Assembly (NCBI GenBank): GCA_003013855.2
Contig: PVNU02001548.1
Coordinates: 1,426,001 to 1,490,000, forward strand
Reading direction: 5' to 3'
DNA from: Liriodendron chinense
Taxonomy: Eukaryota > Streptophyta > Magnoliopsida > Magnoliales > Magnoliaceae
DNA length: 64,000 nt
How positions within the stretch are numbered: the first letter of the stretch is position 1; each line of letters begins with the position of its first letter. Under the pieces are notes generated by a model. The model made no database searches and was not told where the DNA came from. It worked only from the letters and a program-made list of their open reading frames with translations. Position numbers and translations under genes: made by a program. Positions 24,330-36,860 of the stretch are shown piece after piece.

Positions 24330-26355
24330 GTGAATACGGCTAAGAGTGCTTTCTTCTCCTCAGACAAGATGCCCACAATCAGGACCACAGCAATCGAAAG
24401 AATCCTTGGCATCTCCAAATCAGCTGGGCCTCTAATCTACCTTGGGGTTCCCATCACCAAGGGTAGATGTAGGAAGACGATGTTTCAACCATTCATCGAC
24501 AAGATTGCTGCCAGGGTAGTAGGGTAGATGCTTATCTCAGGCAGGTAGAATGACTCTCATAAAGCATGTACTCAGCAGTATCCCTATGCATGCAATGGCA
24601 GCCACTATGGTTCCGAAGCAGGTTTTATCCCATATGGAAAGTATTTTTACTAATTTCTACTGGGGTTGGAATGCGGGTAAGAACAAGCTTCATTGGGTGA
24701 GCTGGAAAAGGTTGTCTTCTCTGAAAGACGAGGGTGGCTTGGGAGCTAGAAAGATGTTCGAAGTCATGAACAGCTTCAGATTCAAGTTGGCGTGGTCGGC
24801 GAGATACGGTAACAGCGATTCCTTATGGGCCTCTTTTGTTCGTGTTAAGTATGCCTCCCACTGGTCTGATGGGAACACAGGCCACGGGAATGCTGCTCAT
24901 TCCCCCTTTTGGTCCTCCATCTCCAGGTTGTTCGATCTATTGGATGACAAGGTTAGATGGCTGGTAGGAAATGGGGAGTGCAACTGGTGGGCTGTGGACT
25001 GGACAAATTTGGGAAAGCTTTCAGAATGGGCCCTTATTAACATCCCAGAAGAGATGAAGTCGCTTAGAGTAAGAGACATGCTGGACTCCAATGGTATTAC
25101 TCTTCCTTCTCCTCTATCTAGCTTTCTTCCCTAGGCGGTGCTGGATCACATTCGGGAGGAGGGCCTGTGCACGTCAAGTAGGGAGGACAAATGCATCTGG
25201 CCTTTTGATCCTTCGGGACAGATTTCAGCAAAATCGGGATAGGAGCTGAGCAAATCAGGGGGTGCTTATAGGGGCTGGTCTAAATGGTTGTGGCATTCCA
25301 AAATATCACCAAAGATTTCTAACTTTCTTTGGAGGCTTCTGTAGGGGGCCATCTCGGTGGATGAAAGGGTGCAGGCCAAGGGCGTCACACTAGTTTCCAA
25401 ATGTAATTGCTGCTGGACAAACCACAGACAATGACCCCAGTCTGAATCCCTATTTCACCTCTTCATCACTAGCGAGATTGCAGTGAAGGTATGGAATTAT
25501 TTTATGATCATGTTCGATATCGTCCCTTGCGCTAATTAGAGTATTTTGGGCCGCATTTCTCGCTGGTGGGCTGCTAATCTCTCGGCGGACAAAGATTTGA
25601 AGGTGATCTCTTTGCTTACGCCGGCCTTTCTACTCTAGGAAATCTGAAAAACCAGAAATGCCCACAGATTTGATGATTCGCAGGAGGAAGCTGAAGTAAT
25701 GATATCTCGAGTGAAAAGATGGCTGTACCAAATAGGTAAATCTATCCCAAGTATGAACCCCCGCTCACTGGGCACTCAACTTGCGATGGAAGATTTAGGT
25801 ATCGCTTCGAGACACACCAAAGTGAAGAAAGGTCGAATAGTTAAGTGGAAGAGGCCGATGGCAGGTATGGTAAAATTGAACGTTGACGGGTCGGCTAGAG
25901 GAAATCCAGGAGAGGCTGGAGGAGGAGGCATATGTAGAGGTCCTCAAGGGGAATTATTATTTGCATTCTCCTACGGATATGGCATAAGATCGAATAACGA
26001 CTCGAAAATGAAAGCTCTGCATGACGGTCTCCTTCTTTGTAGGCAGAAGGGACTGTCTAATGTGGAGGTCGAGAGCGACTCGCGTATTGTTATCCAAGCT
26101 TTGGAAGGTGACGGATTACATAACTGGAAATGGTGGTATTGGAAGGAGAGGATAGGTAGATTGAGGAGAAGGGGCCACGTTACCTTTTCCCACGTGGAGA
26201 GGGAAGGGAATTCGGTGGCGGATGGCTTGACCCATTTGGGAAGCGACACCCAAGTTAACAAGACATTCATCTACATCAGTGATCTTCCTCAGGAAATCCG
26301 GGGTCTCATCTTTCTTGATAAAGTGGGCCTCGAAAATTTAAGAATGGTTATTTAA
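24330..26355 (+). pseudogene. LINE 3 RT thumb, zinc linker and RNase H
   Basis: It begins abruptly in the RT thumb (SAFFSSDK, IYLGVPITKGR at about 24434), then HVLSSIPMHAMAA and DEGGLGARKM. The zinc linker (CNCCW, about 25403) and SLFHLF follow with stops. RNase H occupies 25860-26240: LNVDGSARGNPGEAGGGG, SDSRIV and EGNSVADGL are good, but the catalytic Glu position reads NNDSKMKAL, i.e. Lys. The ORF ends at 26355 after LPQEIRGLIFLDKVGLE. Confidence 0.88.
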
Positions 26356-26563
26356 TCTTAGGATGGGGGCTGGTTAGTGTTGAGCTGGGTTTTGCTTCCG
26401 AGCTATTTGGTGGGCGAGTTTTCTGTTTAGAGCTCCCTGAGTTTTTTGTTCAGGGATCTCCCGCAAAGTTGTAGGTTGTCTTTGGCAGTTGTCTCTGTGA
26501 ACAATAGCATATACTTATTAAAAAAAAAAAAAAAAACCAATAGCGTGATAGCCCACAAGCAGT

Positions 26564-27250
26564 GTTAGAAGTATCAATATTGCTAAAGTTTCGCTAGCCA
26601 GGGATAAGGAAACAATATCGATATCGTTGATATTATCACTGATAATTGAAAATGTGAGGAAACATTGGGGAAACATGGGGAAAATAATAGAATTTTTAGT
26701 GAAACTTTAGAAAATGCTAAAATACACATATTTGCATATTTAGGAATAAAAAAATTGTAATAAGAATGCATATATAATAAATTTCCATTTAATGGCTACT
26801 TAAAAACATGTGCTGTTGTAAGAAACTAGTCCAATCATCCCATCTATTCATCTAACCATCCTACCTTTCATCCAAACATCCATCCATATTTCAAAATATC
26901 AAAAATACATGATATTTTATCAAGAAATCGTCACTAATTGAAAAGGAGATGAAAGAATGTGGTCTCGATATCACCCATGTTGCATTAATGATAATATTGT
27001 TGATGATTTGATCACTACATATAATCATGTCCCCATAAAAAAAACTTGAAATGGAATTTTTTTAATAAATAATTTTTTGCAATATCGATATATTGGCAAT
27101 ATTATCGAAATAAAACCGATACATTGGTGATACAAGCGACACCTGGAATTTACATAGTCGAAATATTCGTGATACACTGGAGATATCGATACGTTGGTGA
27201 CACAAGCAGCACTCAGAATTTACACACTAAAATTTTTTGGTGATATGAGA
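26564..27250. mobile_element. AT-rich fold-back element, left part
   Basis: No coding content. Degenerate GATAC/ATTGG/ATATCGAT motifs recur. The left end (AATATCGATATCGTTGATATTATCACTG type) is imperfectly inverse to the right part at about 28560-28650. LINE 4 separates the halves. It sits in copia D RT. This is most likely a non-autonomous DNA transposon or fold-back element; the superfamily is unknown. Confidence 0.4.
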
Positions 27251-28478
27251 TCTGCAATCAGGGAGAGAAATTTCCCATCCTTCCAGCCGAAGAGAAGTGT
27301 AGGCCATATCCAGCAGTCTCGAGCCATCCCAGGATTAGATAGATACCGTCAGGCCCATCTCGGGCTGATCTAATGTAGAGGAGGATGCAGAAACCTTTTC
27401 TGCAACAGCAACTTGGTGAAACAAGTATGAAACCATTTTTCTAATCTTTTTATGTTCACAAACAGCCAAGTCAGAATATTAGATAGAAAATTATCTTTTA
27501 AATGCTGAGGGCGTTGACGTCTTCTAGATTCAAATTGCTCAGGGGGTGATCCCATGCCTTGTGGTATGAGAAATTCGGCCGAGTTAGAATAGCAGCCGAT
27601 ACGAAGGGAACACTATATCTAAGTCGCAGATCATTGGGCAAATTTTCAGTTGGCTGAGAGATATTGAGAGGGAGCTCCCTCCTAAAGGGAAGGAGTTCCC
27701 TTTGAAAAGGAGTGTGCTTCACACCTTGGGGATCAATGAGAAGTCTTAGAATGGGGCAGGTAACTTGCAGATTATCAAATGAGCCAATTGGCTCAGGGAT
27801 GGTGCAAGCTGAATCTAGACAGTTTAGCGAGAGGAAATCCGGGAGAGGGGGTGGTGGGGGAATATGTAGAAACCATCAGGGAAATGTAATATTTGCATTC
27901 CATGATGCCTATGGCAGGGTTTCTAACATGGTGGTGGAGGCCCAGGCCATGCTTGATAGCTTACGCATCAACGAAGAGCTAGGCATTGGCCAAGTGATTG
28001 TGGAATTAGACTCCTCAGTGGTCATAGAGGTGATAGCCAATTAGGGGGCTAAGGCCCTGTGGAGCATTTGGTATATCATTGCCTCCATCCAACGCATTCG
28101 GGAAAATGTGAACTTCTCTCTTATACACTCTTCGGGAGGGAAATACGGTGGCAGATGCACTGGCTAGGATGGGCAACGAAGGATGGTCGAATGCTCGCTA
28201 CGCTTCCCGATTGGACCTCCCAAGACGCATTAGGGGGATGGTCGTGCTTAATAACACTGGGATAGGCTCAATTAGAGGAGGTTAACATTTTAAGTGTCGG
28301 GCTATCTGTGAGGGGGCTGTCTTTTTTGTTTCGGTTTTTTTATCTTTTCTCATATGATAGGTGAGGCCCGAGCTTTTTGTGGAGCCCACCCGAATGAATC
28401 CGTGTTCAGCTCTAGTTTTTTCAATATATATAACAAAAGAGGGCGTTTATTCAAAAAAAAAAAAAAAAAAAAAAAAAA
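27251..28478 (+). mobile_element. LINE 4, 5'-truncated, RNase H and 3'UTR
   Basis: The 5' boundary is approximate. RNase H is spread over shifted frames from about 27800: CKLNLDSLARGNPG, EAQAMLD, VELDSSVV (stop at about 28042) and EGNTVADALARMG, ending near 28283. The 3'UTR has the ATGATAGGTGAGGCC / GAGCCCACCCGAA pair (28353-28394) and a 26-A tail (28453-28478). It lies inside the fold-back element. Confidence 0.8.
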
Positions 28479-28664
28479 GAAGAAGATACATTGACAACAT
28501 TGATACATTGGCAATACTTAGCGATACATCGCCGATACCTGAAATTTCTGATACTACCGATGTTATCGGTGCCTCTACCAGTGTTATCGGTATTACTGAG
28601 CTGATAATAGAGATAATATCGAGGATATTTTGATAATATTGGAGATATTCTAGACAATGCCAGC
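28479..28664. mobile_element. AT-rich fold-back element, right part
   Basis: Continues the GATACATTGG-type repeats seen left of LINE 4 and ends where copia D RT resumes at about 28665. Confidence 0.4.
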
Positions 28665-29240
28665 AAGTGAATAAACCAACTCTCAAGTTCTTTGATGCTC
28701 TAGGGCAACCATTTCTTCAAGCATGGTTGCCTTCCGTTGGGGATCCTTCAGATCACTTTTTTTCTAAAATAAAATATGATTTTATTAAAGATAAAGAAGT
28801 GGCTTTACATCCATTCGGGTGGCCCCAACAAAAAGTTCTAGGACGCACCTATCATTTACTCTAAGCCCAAACAAACTATACAGAAAATTGAAAAACAGTC
28901 TGCCGCCAACCATCACAGGACAAAAACCTTTAAAGCACTTCTACTTTAGAAAGAATAGAAACAAATGATAATACAAAAAGAAATGATGTAACAAAAGGGA
29001 AAAAATAGAATAAGAGACAACATTACCAATTAGACGTGGAGTGGAATAATACCAAACGGGTGGAACAACCACATGTTTGGCCTTCCGAAAGACAATAGGA
29101 AGGTCACGTCCAGGACGCATAGGATCTAATATCGAGCGATCAGATGGTGGTGAGCGGATAGGTAACACTTGCTTTGTATGATAATCTACATCGATAAATA
29201 GAATCATGTCAGATAGTTGCAACCATCAAGCTTAACTATA
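28665..29240 (-). pseudogene. copia D, integrase-RT linker and RT start
   Basis: The minus strand near 28760-28665 gives DPQRKATMLEEMVALEHQRT, ELVYSLAGI, the standard start of copia RT. Farther upstream, 29222-28941 reads DLPIVFRKAKH and NVVSYS, resembling the serine-rich linker before RT. This places it 5' of the 22035-22452 piece and explains the order of fragments around LINE 3 and the fold-back element. Integrase and gag of D were not found to the right. Confidence 0.6.
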
Positions 29241-29364
29241 GTAATGCATAAGCTAGGATGATCCGTGATTCTGAGTTTTATAACCATCCATCCTAAAAGC
29301 AGGGCGGCGGGGGGGTTCTTCAATGGCAATAAGGAAAGGAAAAAAACTTCACATAAAGTATCAG

Positions 29365-29517
29365 CCTTCTTAGAATAATGGGGAAGATGTGAGTGATTTT
29401 GAACCTGGCGAAGAGAATGGTGTGGATGATGGATTTGATGAAGAAGAAGACAATGAAGATGATGGTACTAGCTACTTGAAAGGAGGTGGTCTCCCTGAAA
29501 TAGATGTGGTCGATTAG
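29365..29517 (+). pseudogene. Acidic-tail coding fragment, unrecognised
   Basis: A 47-codon frame encodes EDVSDFEPGEENGVDDGF and a run of Asp/Glu, then GGGLPEIDVVD and a stop at 29517. Upstream the frame is blocked by stops. The style is that of an acidic C-terminal tail of a plant nuclear protein rather than of a retrotransposon. It could be a remnant of a processed gene copy, or chance. Confidence 0.25.
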
Positions 29518-30269
29518 AGATGATTACCATGATAGTGGTGAGGATTATGAGAGGCCATCGAAGTGATAGTGCCCTTCAGTTTGAAGATCGATATGGTTGT
29601 TTTTGTTCGCTTGTGTATTTAACCCACTAAGTTGCTCCTCTTCCCAAAGAAGATTTGGTATGAATTTTCTGTCTCATGGAACAGTGATGCAATTGGAAAT
29701 TCTCAGTTGGGAATGTGTTTTGATTTTATGTGGGTCGCTAATGGGAGTTGATTTACTGATGTGGGAAAATGGCTAGAACCTGTACAACTTAGGAACTTTG
29801 GATGAGATGTCAGAGTATTAGTGTTTTCTTAAAAGAGAGAATGATAATGACCATCTTCCCCTGTGTTTCTGTGTTTTCAAAATACAACTCCTTCCGTAGC
29901 CTTTGACGCGGTCTCTCCTTCTCCACCAGCCTCACTGGAAAATACAGTTTTGTCATCTGCTCAATTGGTTATCTAATTATCCTCCCCTCATAAGGGAGAC
30001 TTATCTTGATTGGATGACATGAAACATGATTGATCAGATGGCCCACAATCATCATATTTAGATTCATTTGTTGTTGAATCCCCTAACACAAATGAATCAA
30101 CCTTCACAAAAGCTTTCTTGCCACCTACATGAGTAATCAAGTGATTCATGGCTCATGACAACACTAAACTTTAACTCTTCTGTCTGGCTGGGTTAGAAAA
30201 CAGTCTCAATCTCACAATAAACCAGTGTTTCTTATATGACGGAGAAGACAACACTATTGATTGTAGAGG
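29518..30269. other. No gene seen
   Basis: Intron-like AT-rich DNA. The minus strand at about 30120-29900 decodes to a protein-like but stop-interrupted stretch (KKAFVKVDSFVLGD, ESKYDDCGPSDQ) that I cannot assign. Confidence 0.4.
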
Positions 30270-30274
30270 ATTGT

Positions 30275-32008
30275 TGTAACGCCTCGAATTTTTGACTTTC
30301 ATGGACAACACGATCGGTCGAGTTTTCGGGTGTTAACTCCTGTGTATTAACGTTACTATTCCACATACTCATACTGTATTTACAGACATCCATGGCATTC
30401 ATGCATAATGACGGAAATTAAAGATCTTATTCCATAATCTTATACTCTAAGTTCGAAATCAAATATAAAACATGTCTAACAAAAGTTTCACTTAATGTCT
30501 ACATAAAAGAAAACTTATTACGAATTCAAGAAAATAAATTTATTCTATTAAAAGAAGTAAATGAATCATCATTAAGCTATGTAGGCTTCATCGTCCACCA
30601 TTTGCTTCCACGAGCCTTCATATTCTTCGCCCTGTAAATCGGGCTCATCTAACGGATCATCACCTGCATTGTCTAGTGGTGTTTTAAAAACACCATCCCA
30701 AGAGGACGTGAGTTGCTCACGATCAACTCAATAAGGATCACCCACTAAGACTACTACAATAATATCCAAACACAATGCATATATCAAACAAAACACGCAA
30801 AAAGAAAATATCTTAATTAATGCAATGCATGAAATGCATGCTCTGGCTCAGGCACCCTGACCAAATGAGATGGGATCACTCCACTCTTCTCACTAGCCAC
30901 TAGTTACTAGAGGTTCTAGTTAGGACAGGATCACTCCACTCTTACCATACACCAATATCCAGTTAGTGAAATGGGCTCATGCACACTTTCACTAGCAGGT
31001 GATGAATGCATGATTTAGTTCCACATTTATTTAAGTAGTTTATCATCCAGCAGTTTTAATGATGTCTACATCCCAAGGTCACTATTTATCCCATCCATGG
31101 TCGATCATGACATAGAATAGTCGTTTCCTCTCAATAGGGGCCAACCACGAAAAGGCGTACACATCTTAGTCAAGATGAGACACATGGCACCCAAAACACT
31201 TGTATCTGTCTCAAGAGTCCATCATTTACACATTTACATAGATCATTGGCAATTCATTAACATCACATTCATGGTCTTGCCAAAATACATCACATGGGTT
31301 TCTTACGAATCAATTATTCTTTACACATACAGTTATACTATTCATGGGGCAAGGGCTTCCATTAGGACAACATCCACACATATAAACATTCTCACACATG
31401 AATCATAATATTCATCTTATACATGTGAACAAACATATTGAAGCACGGTGCGTACATAATCTCATATACACATGTAACTAATCATTATTCTTTCCTTAAC
31501 CATCACATATAACATATAATCTATATAAAATAAAATTTCAGTGAGTTAATGTCAAACATATTCATCAATACACGGTTTTATAGAGGATTCACAACCATTC
31601 ATGTTTTCAAGTGACATACTACAAACCATAACAACAAAGCATACCATTCGATATTGTTGAAGTCAGGCTTAAAAGGAATCCTCACCTTAGAGTTTGGATG
31701 ATTTGAGTTATTGATAGGGTGCACCTCTTCTAGATCCTAAACCTAATATGATTGTGGAAACACATAGTTATGAATTATTTCAGCATGATATTCATTATAT
31801 ATTATGATCATCTAAGATTAGGTACATCATAAGGTTCAGGTGTAAGTTGGATATAGGGGATAAATACGATAGTAAATAGGGCTTACCTCTTAGGAATTCG
31901 GATCCCGGTTGAGTTGACTCGGTTCGACTCGATTTGGTCAAGTGCTTCTTCTCTTCCTCTCTTTCTTCTTCCTTTCTTCTCTTTTTCCCCTCCTCCTTCC
32001 CTCTCCTC

Positions 32009-32056
<48 letters not shown>

Positions 32057-33020
32057 GATGGAGGCGGAAGGGACGAACATAGGGTTTTTTATAACTCTCT
32101 CTATCCAGTGGCTAGGGTCGGAGGAAGCTTCTAGGTTCCGGTTTCGTAGTTCACAAGGAGACAATGGAAAGATCGGATCTCTCTACACATCGACCCCTTA
32201 CGCATGAGAACCATCTAAAGAGTAGGTAGGGTCCACAAAAAGGTTTTAGAAGTGGTCTCGTGTGCCCATGCAGAGTGGTGGATCGGATCTTGATTCTTCT
32301 TCTTTCAGATGGTAGTTTGGAACGGGTCGTACAGGTGACGGTTGGCGGAGATTTCAAACGGACTACGTTTGGCTAGCCCATGATTCGAATGGACGGAGTG
32401 GATTTAGCAATGGGGTCCACTGAGAGGGGTAGTGTGCAACGCACGGATGGACAGCACCGTCCGCTATTGACGCAAAACGAAGAAGACAGAAGGGAGGGGT
32501 GTGGCGTCGTGTGCACGCGGTACGGAAAACTACATGCGACTTGCATTCTCCACAGTTGGGTTCCACTAAGGTGGATCGAGTTCATCATGCCCACTAGATG
32601 TGTTAACAACATAAAATTAACCATCGACATGAAATTTGGGTCGAATCCGAGTTGTGGTGGGCCGTCTATTGACCATTTTCTGATTAGGGCACTTGCACAA
32701 TGATCGGGGAGCTGATTTTCGACGTGTATGGTTATTTTATGTTAAATAAGCTATACACAAAGTTTAGGGTCCAAACTGATCGTGGAAAACTAGGTTACTG
32801 GAATGGTGGGATTTAGGTAGTGGCATTTTCATAATTTTTAAAAAAGGTGAGTTTAACAAGATCCAGTAGTTCTAGACTGTTTTAGGAGTTAATTTGAGTA
32901 ACTTTTATAAATGGCCCGCCTTAGATTCCCCACGGTTGATTAGATATAAATTTCTCAAGATCAACGGCTATATTTCAAAAAAAAATTGAAATTAAATAGG
33001 AGAAAATACGGAGTGTTACA
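30275..33020. mobile_element. Solo LTR E1, 2746 bp, with ATTGT target duplication
   Basis: Begins TGTAACGCC and ends GTGTTACA, with ATTGT at 30270-30274 and 33021-33025. TGTAAC...GTTACA ends and this length suit a Ty3/gypsy chromovirus of the Tekay/Del type (family knowledge). No PBS, PPT or pol is present, so I read it as a solo LTR. A (CT)n tract (32011-32053) lies about 30 bp upstream of a TTTTTTATAAC box (about 32084). A related copy is at 38611-41741. All frames inside are short or microsatellite-driven. Confidence 0.85.
32011..32053 (+). repeat. (CT)n microsatellite in solo LTR E1
   Basis: About 21 CT units, matched in position by the CT tract of the related LTR at 40625-40671. Confidence 0.95.
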
Positions 33021-33025
33021 ATTGT

Positions 33026-33196
33026 TCCATAGGTTGCCCGGTCTGCAGTGGCGGCAAGCAGCTGCTGTTGCAGCATCAGATAGGAAGCTACCCTCGAGTG
33101 ACGGCGATTCCAGCTAGCGACTGGAAGGCACCCTCAAGCAGTGGCATCAGCTGCTGTTGGCGTGCTTGGAAGTCACCATGGAGCAGGGCAACGGCC

Positions 33197-33235
<39 letters not shown>

Positions 33236-35019
33236 ATCAAGGCAGGGCGACGGCGAGAGAGAGAGGAGGTGATACCCTAACTTTGATATCATGATTTAGG
33301 GGGGGAAAATGAGGTTAGGATTTTTCACGAGAAATTAAGAAAAGCAAAACCCTAATTTGTGTGATTGTTTTGGAGATTGTATTGTTTCATATAACCCTCA
33401 AGTTTGTTTTGCAAGAAAAAATCCCTGTAAAATAACCGCCGTTTAACTATATTTTTACTGTATAACATCCCTAGGTTATGGACTAGAGAAATAATCATGC
33501 AGCAGTTGTATCATAAATTATGATACAACCATTATTTCCCCGCCAATATGTCATGTGTAGAATATTCAATCCATCGAAAGGTGGGACACACCATGATGAT
33601 TACAAATCATCTTGATGCACTCAATCTATCTGGGACACAACATAAAAAACTAATGGACAGCCAATAGTGAGTGTACTGGTGTGGCCCACCCGACGAGTGG
33701 ATCTTCCTGACTTTCATCTCAGCCGATAATCATCATGTAGTCCGCTTTGCCCAGATTTGGATATTCTACAAAGCGACCAAAAAGGCTGTATGGTAGCTCA
33801 TGATACAGAACGCTGTATCTGATCATTCTCTATCTATTATAACATTTTTTTTCATATTTGCGTCAGATTTCAAACTGATGGCATTGGAAATGAATACGAG
33901 TACGTAAGCAGCCCATGCTCTCTGCACGTCCTTACAGGAGAGCAGCTGACTACAAGGATGTTTGTCCGGAAAATCCTACGCAAACCATAGTTTCTTTAGC
34001 TGGCATTCTTTCTCTAGTCAGACAATATCTATCTTTGACTGTGACAGAATGCCATGGTTCATCGCACGCAGCCGGAAATTGCAAGCATGCCATACTTATA
34101 ACTCAAATCAAACCGTCTAAATCATGGGCCCCAGTGCATGCAGATGGTTATTAATTGAGAACTTGCACTGAACTGGTGGATTGGTTTGGACCGTTGAATG
34201 AAATTGTCACCGAAAATAGTTCTGTTCTGAGTTCTACAAACAAATGTATGGCCAAGATCATCCCATCAATTTGTTTTATGATTACGCCCTATCTCAATGG
34301 TCCCAAGTTTGGCGGTTTAACTTGAGTTACAAGCACACGACGCGTGATATTTCTGAGAGCGTTGGGGGGTAGCCAGACGAACAACAAACCTCTCTATATT
34401 GCACCGTCCATTTTGAGGCCACCATGTGTGAGTAAATAGATATCGTTTGCTTGCACCGTCAAACCACAGCTATTATTCAACAAGGAATATTAGATGTGCG
34501 GTCTAGATCCACCTATGAGATGCTAGGAGATGGAAACGAAGCTAACTCGGTTGGAAAACCCATGTAGCCTCGGTACTGTGATACCGTCAAAATCAGTGAC
34601 GTCCTACATTTTACCGCGTAGTTATTGGAACTTGGAAAGCCGTGAGTGAGGACCATAAATCTCGGTCTTTTGTCCCTGACTTTTGGAACACGATTGAAAA
34701 CCATGGTACGCGATAGCACTGTACAATCATCAGTTCGCCTCTGAACTACGTCAGCAGAAATGCATGCGTCTATGCCAGGGTTGGATAACAGTGTGCGTTT
34801 TACTCAATTCATGGACGGTGGTTCTTCATGCTTGCCGCGCAAACCGAGGATGCTATGCACTTATCATTCTATGCCGTTCAAACTGGGATTGCTACCATCG
34901 ATGGATAATAGACCAAAAAACAATAATCAGATGGGGTTTTTTCCACACCAACTTTTCTAGATTAGCCGTTGAATCTGGACTGGTGACAAGCTCTATTAGA
35001 CCGCGACAGCCATGACCGT
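33026..35019. other. Intron-like DNA with small repeats
   Basis: No coding gene seen. At 33040-33200 a degenerate GC-richer tandem repeat (about 45-50 bp, three units, each with GGAAG..CACC/TACC and GAGCAG) leads into a (GA)n tract at 33200-33234. The rest is AT-rich with motifs common in dispersed plant intergenic repeats (for example near 33640-33720). Short frames here match nothing known to me. Confidence 0.5.
33200..33234. repeat. (GA)n microsatellite
   Basis: About 17 GA units; next to a GC-richer degenerate tandem repeat. Confidence 0.95.
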
Positions 35020-35024
35020 GGTCC

Positions 35025-35739
35025 TGTTGGGGTTTTTCAAAATAAAAGAAAAAGTTGTGGTGGATTTTTCAAATTTTTAAATGAAATGTGGGATGAGGGG
35101 TTGCCCCTTTCTGCTATTGTTGGTGATTATTCATTTGAGAATGGTAGTAGTATCTTCTAAATTTGAATTGGATGTCATTAATGGTGAAAGGAAGCCATTA
35201 ATGAAGAGATATCACCTTAAAGAGACATGTATACATGAAAGGACATGTCCTTTGATGAAAATTGCTATTTAATGTCCCTTGAGAGTATATAAACTCATCG
35301 TTAGGTCAATCCAAATCATAACAACAAATTCAAAATTTTCTCTTTTTCTTCTTTTTCTTCTTCTTCTTTTTTCATTTTCGTTTTGAATGGTTTTTGTAGA
35401 TTTGTAGTTTTTCAAGTAGTAAATTACAAAACGTTTTTTAGACAGTAAACTGTAAATAGTTTTTAAGGGGTAAATTGTAACAGCATAGAAGTTTAGGGGA
35501 TATATTGCATAAGTGTGTTTGAGGTGCGGTTTTTCGATTTGAAGGCCGAAGCCAACATTTCTCCGATTTTGGAGAAGATGCTTATTGTATCCTGGAAGTG
35601 GATTTGCTGTAATCCTCTTGCAAACTGGTCTAATCACTAGTAGGGTGCAAATATCACATTAAAGATAGTAACATCGTAATGCACCTTAAGCCTATTTGTA
35701 AGTGATTTTTTTCTCCTTCTTTCCGCTTCAATTCTAACA
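35025..35739 (+). repeat. 5' LTR of copia F (715 bp)
   Basis: Starts TGTTGGGG, ends ATTCTAACA, TATATAAA at 35286-35293. It aligns along its length with 42413-43778 apart from the insertion there. The expected tRNA-Met PBS directly after it is degraded (TTAAGGTAATATATGGC). Confidence 0.9.
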
Positions 35740-35789
35740 ATTTTAAGGTAATATATGGCATCTTTGATGTGTTATCCCGACTTTATTCA

Positions 35790-36440
35790 AGTAACATCAT
35801 TTGACGGCTCAAATTTCCTTCAGTGGTAATCGAGGGTACATATTTTTCTCACATTACTCAAGTTGGATCACGTGCTTACTCAATATCATCCTTCACTATC
35901 CAACAATGATATGGTGCAACAAATTCAAAAGCGACAAAAATAAGAGCGCAACGACTATTTATGCAAGGGTCACATCTTTAACGCTCTTTCTAACTCATTG
36001 TACATAGTCTATCACTAAAAGAAGACTGCTAAGGAATTGTGGTTGGCGTTGCTCACGAAATACAAATAACAGGATAAAGGCAACAAAAAATTCCTTGTAA
36101 GTCGATTTTTAGAATTCAAAATGTTGGATGAAAGACATGTTCTTGATCAATTCTATGAGTAATTATAGGTCATCATCCAACAAATCATTGTCGATGACAC
36201 TAATATCGACGAATCCTTTCAAATATCCACTATTATAGCCAAACTACCACCTAAATGGAAGGACACTAGGAAATCTCTGAAATAAAAAAGGAGAAAATGT
36301 CTTTCGAGGATCTCCTAATGTTTCTTCGAATAGAAGAAGAATCTAAACTCCGTGATAAAAAAAAAAAGAACAACAGGAGACTATGGTTAACGCTAACCTA
36401 GTCGAGAATAGTGTGAATCGAAAATCGGAGAAGCCACCTT
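35790..36440 (+). pseudogene. copia F gag remnant
   Basis: In shifting frames the capsid-like gag domain can be followed: ELWLALLTKYK, FLVSRFLEFKMLDERHVLDQ, DESFQISTIIAKLPPKWKD. The Retrofit/Oryco-type gag is known to carry these blocks. The zinc knuckle and protease are absent; integrase begins right after, so an internal deletion of about 1 kb or more is likely. Confidence 0.7.
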
Positions 36441-36449
36441 AGAATTATT

Positions 36450-36860
36450 GGAGTTTTGCAAAACTCATGGTATAATTCATCAAATTACGGCTCCCTAATC
36501 ACTCCAACAAAATGAGGTAGCATAACGTAAAAACAGGTCTCTTATAGACATGGTAAATTCTATGCTAAATAATACAGGTCTAAATTCAGGGTTTTGGGGA
36601 GAAGCCCTATTGACTACCTGTTATATCTTGAATATCATACATCACTCTAAGACTAGTAAAACTCCATATAAACTATGGAAGTATAGAATTCTAAACATCT
36701 CATGCTTCGAGGTATGGGGTTGTAGAGTCTTTGTTAAGCTTACTCAGCCTAAAAGACCAAAGATAGGATTGAGATCTCTTAAATGTATTTTCATAAGATA
36801 TGCACAAAGGCTTATAAGTTTCTAGTTGTAGAATCTAATGACGCGATTCCAGTAAATACA
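36450..36860 (+). pseudogene. copia F integrase C-terminal part
   Basis: The frame 36550-36825 reads MVNSMLNNTGLNSGFWGEAL, then TCYILN, KTPYKLWK and FEVWGCRVFVKL, typical of the end of copia integrase core and the GKGY-like region. Just upstream THGIIHQITAP can be read. The first two catalytic Asp of DDE are missing. Confidence 0.8.

Larger units (their letters stand above)
22453..26536 (+). mobile_element. LINE 3, internally deleted L1-type element with A tail
   Basis: It has a DUF4283-type ORF1 at the left and RT thumb plus RNase H at the right, with the endonuclease and most of RT missing. The 3'UTR ends in an A run at 26520-26536 and contains the hairpin CCCTGA..TCAGGG (about 26437-26456). 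Both flanks are copia D RT. No clear target duplication was found. Confidence 0.8.

Noticed and set aside
29900..30130. Minus-strand protein-like stretch with three stops
   Set aside because: Could be a coding relic, but neither copia integrase nor any family I know fits, so it is not called as a gene.
31883..32207. Open frames with Leu-Ser or Arg-Glu repeats
   Set aside because: Pure translations of the (CT)n/(GA)n microsatellite in solo LTR E1; the same applies near 38000, 40600, 42960 and 43980.
32151..32703. Overlapping open frames of 67-107 codons on both strands
   Set aside because: They lie inside solo LTR E1 and are not conserved in E2.
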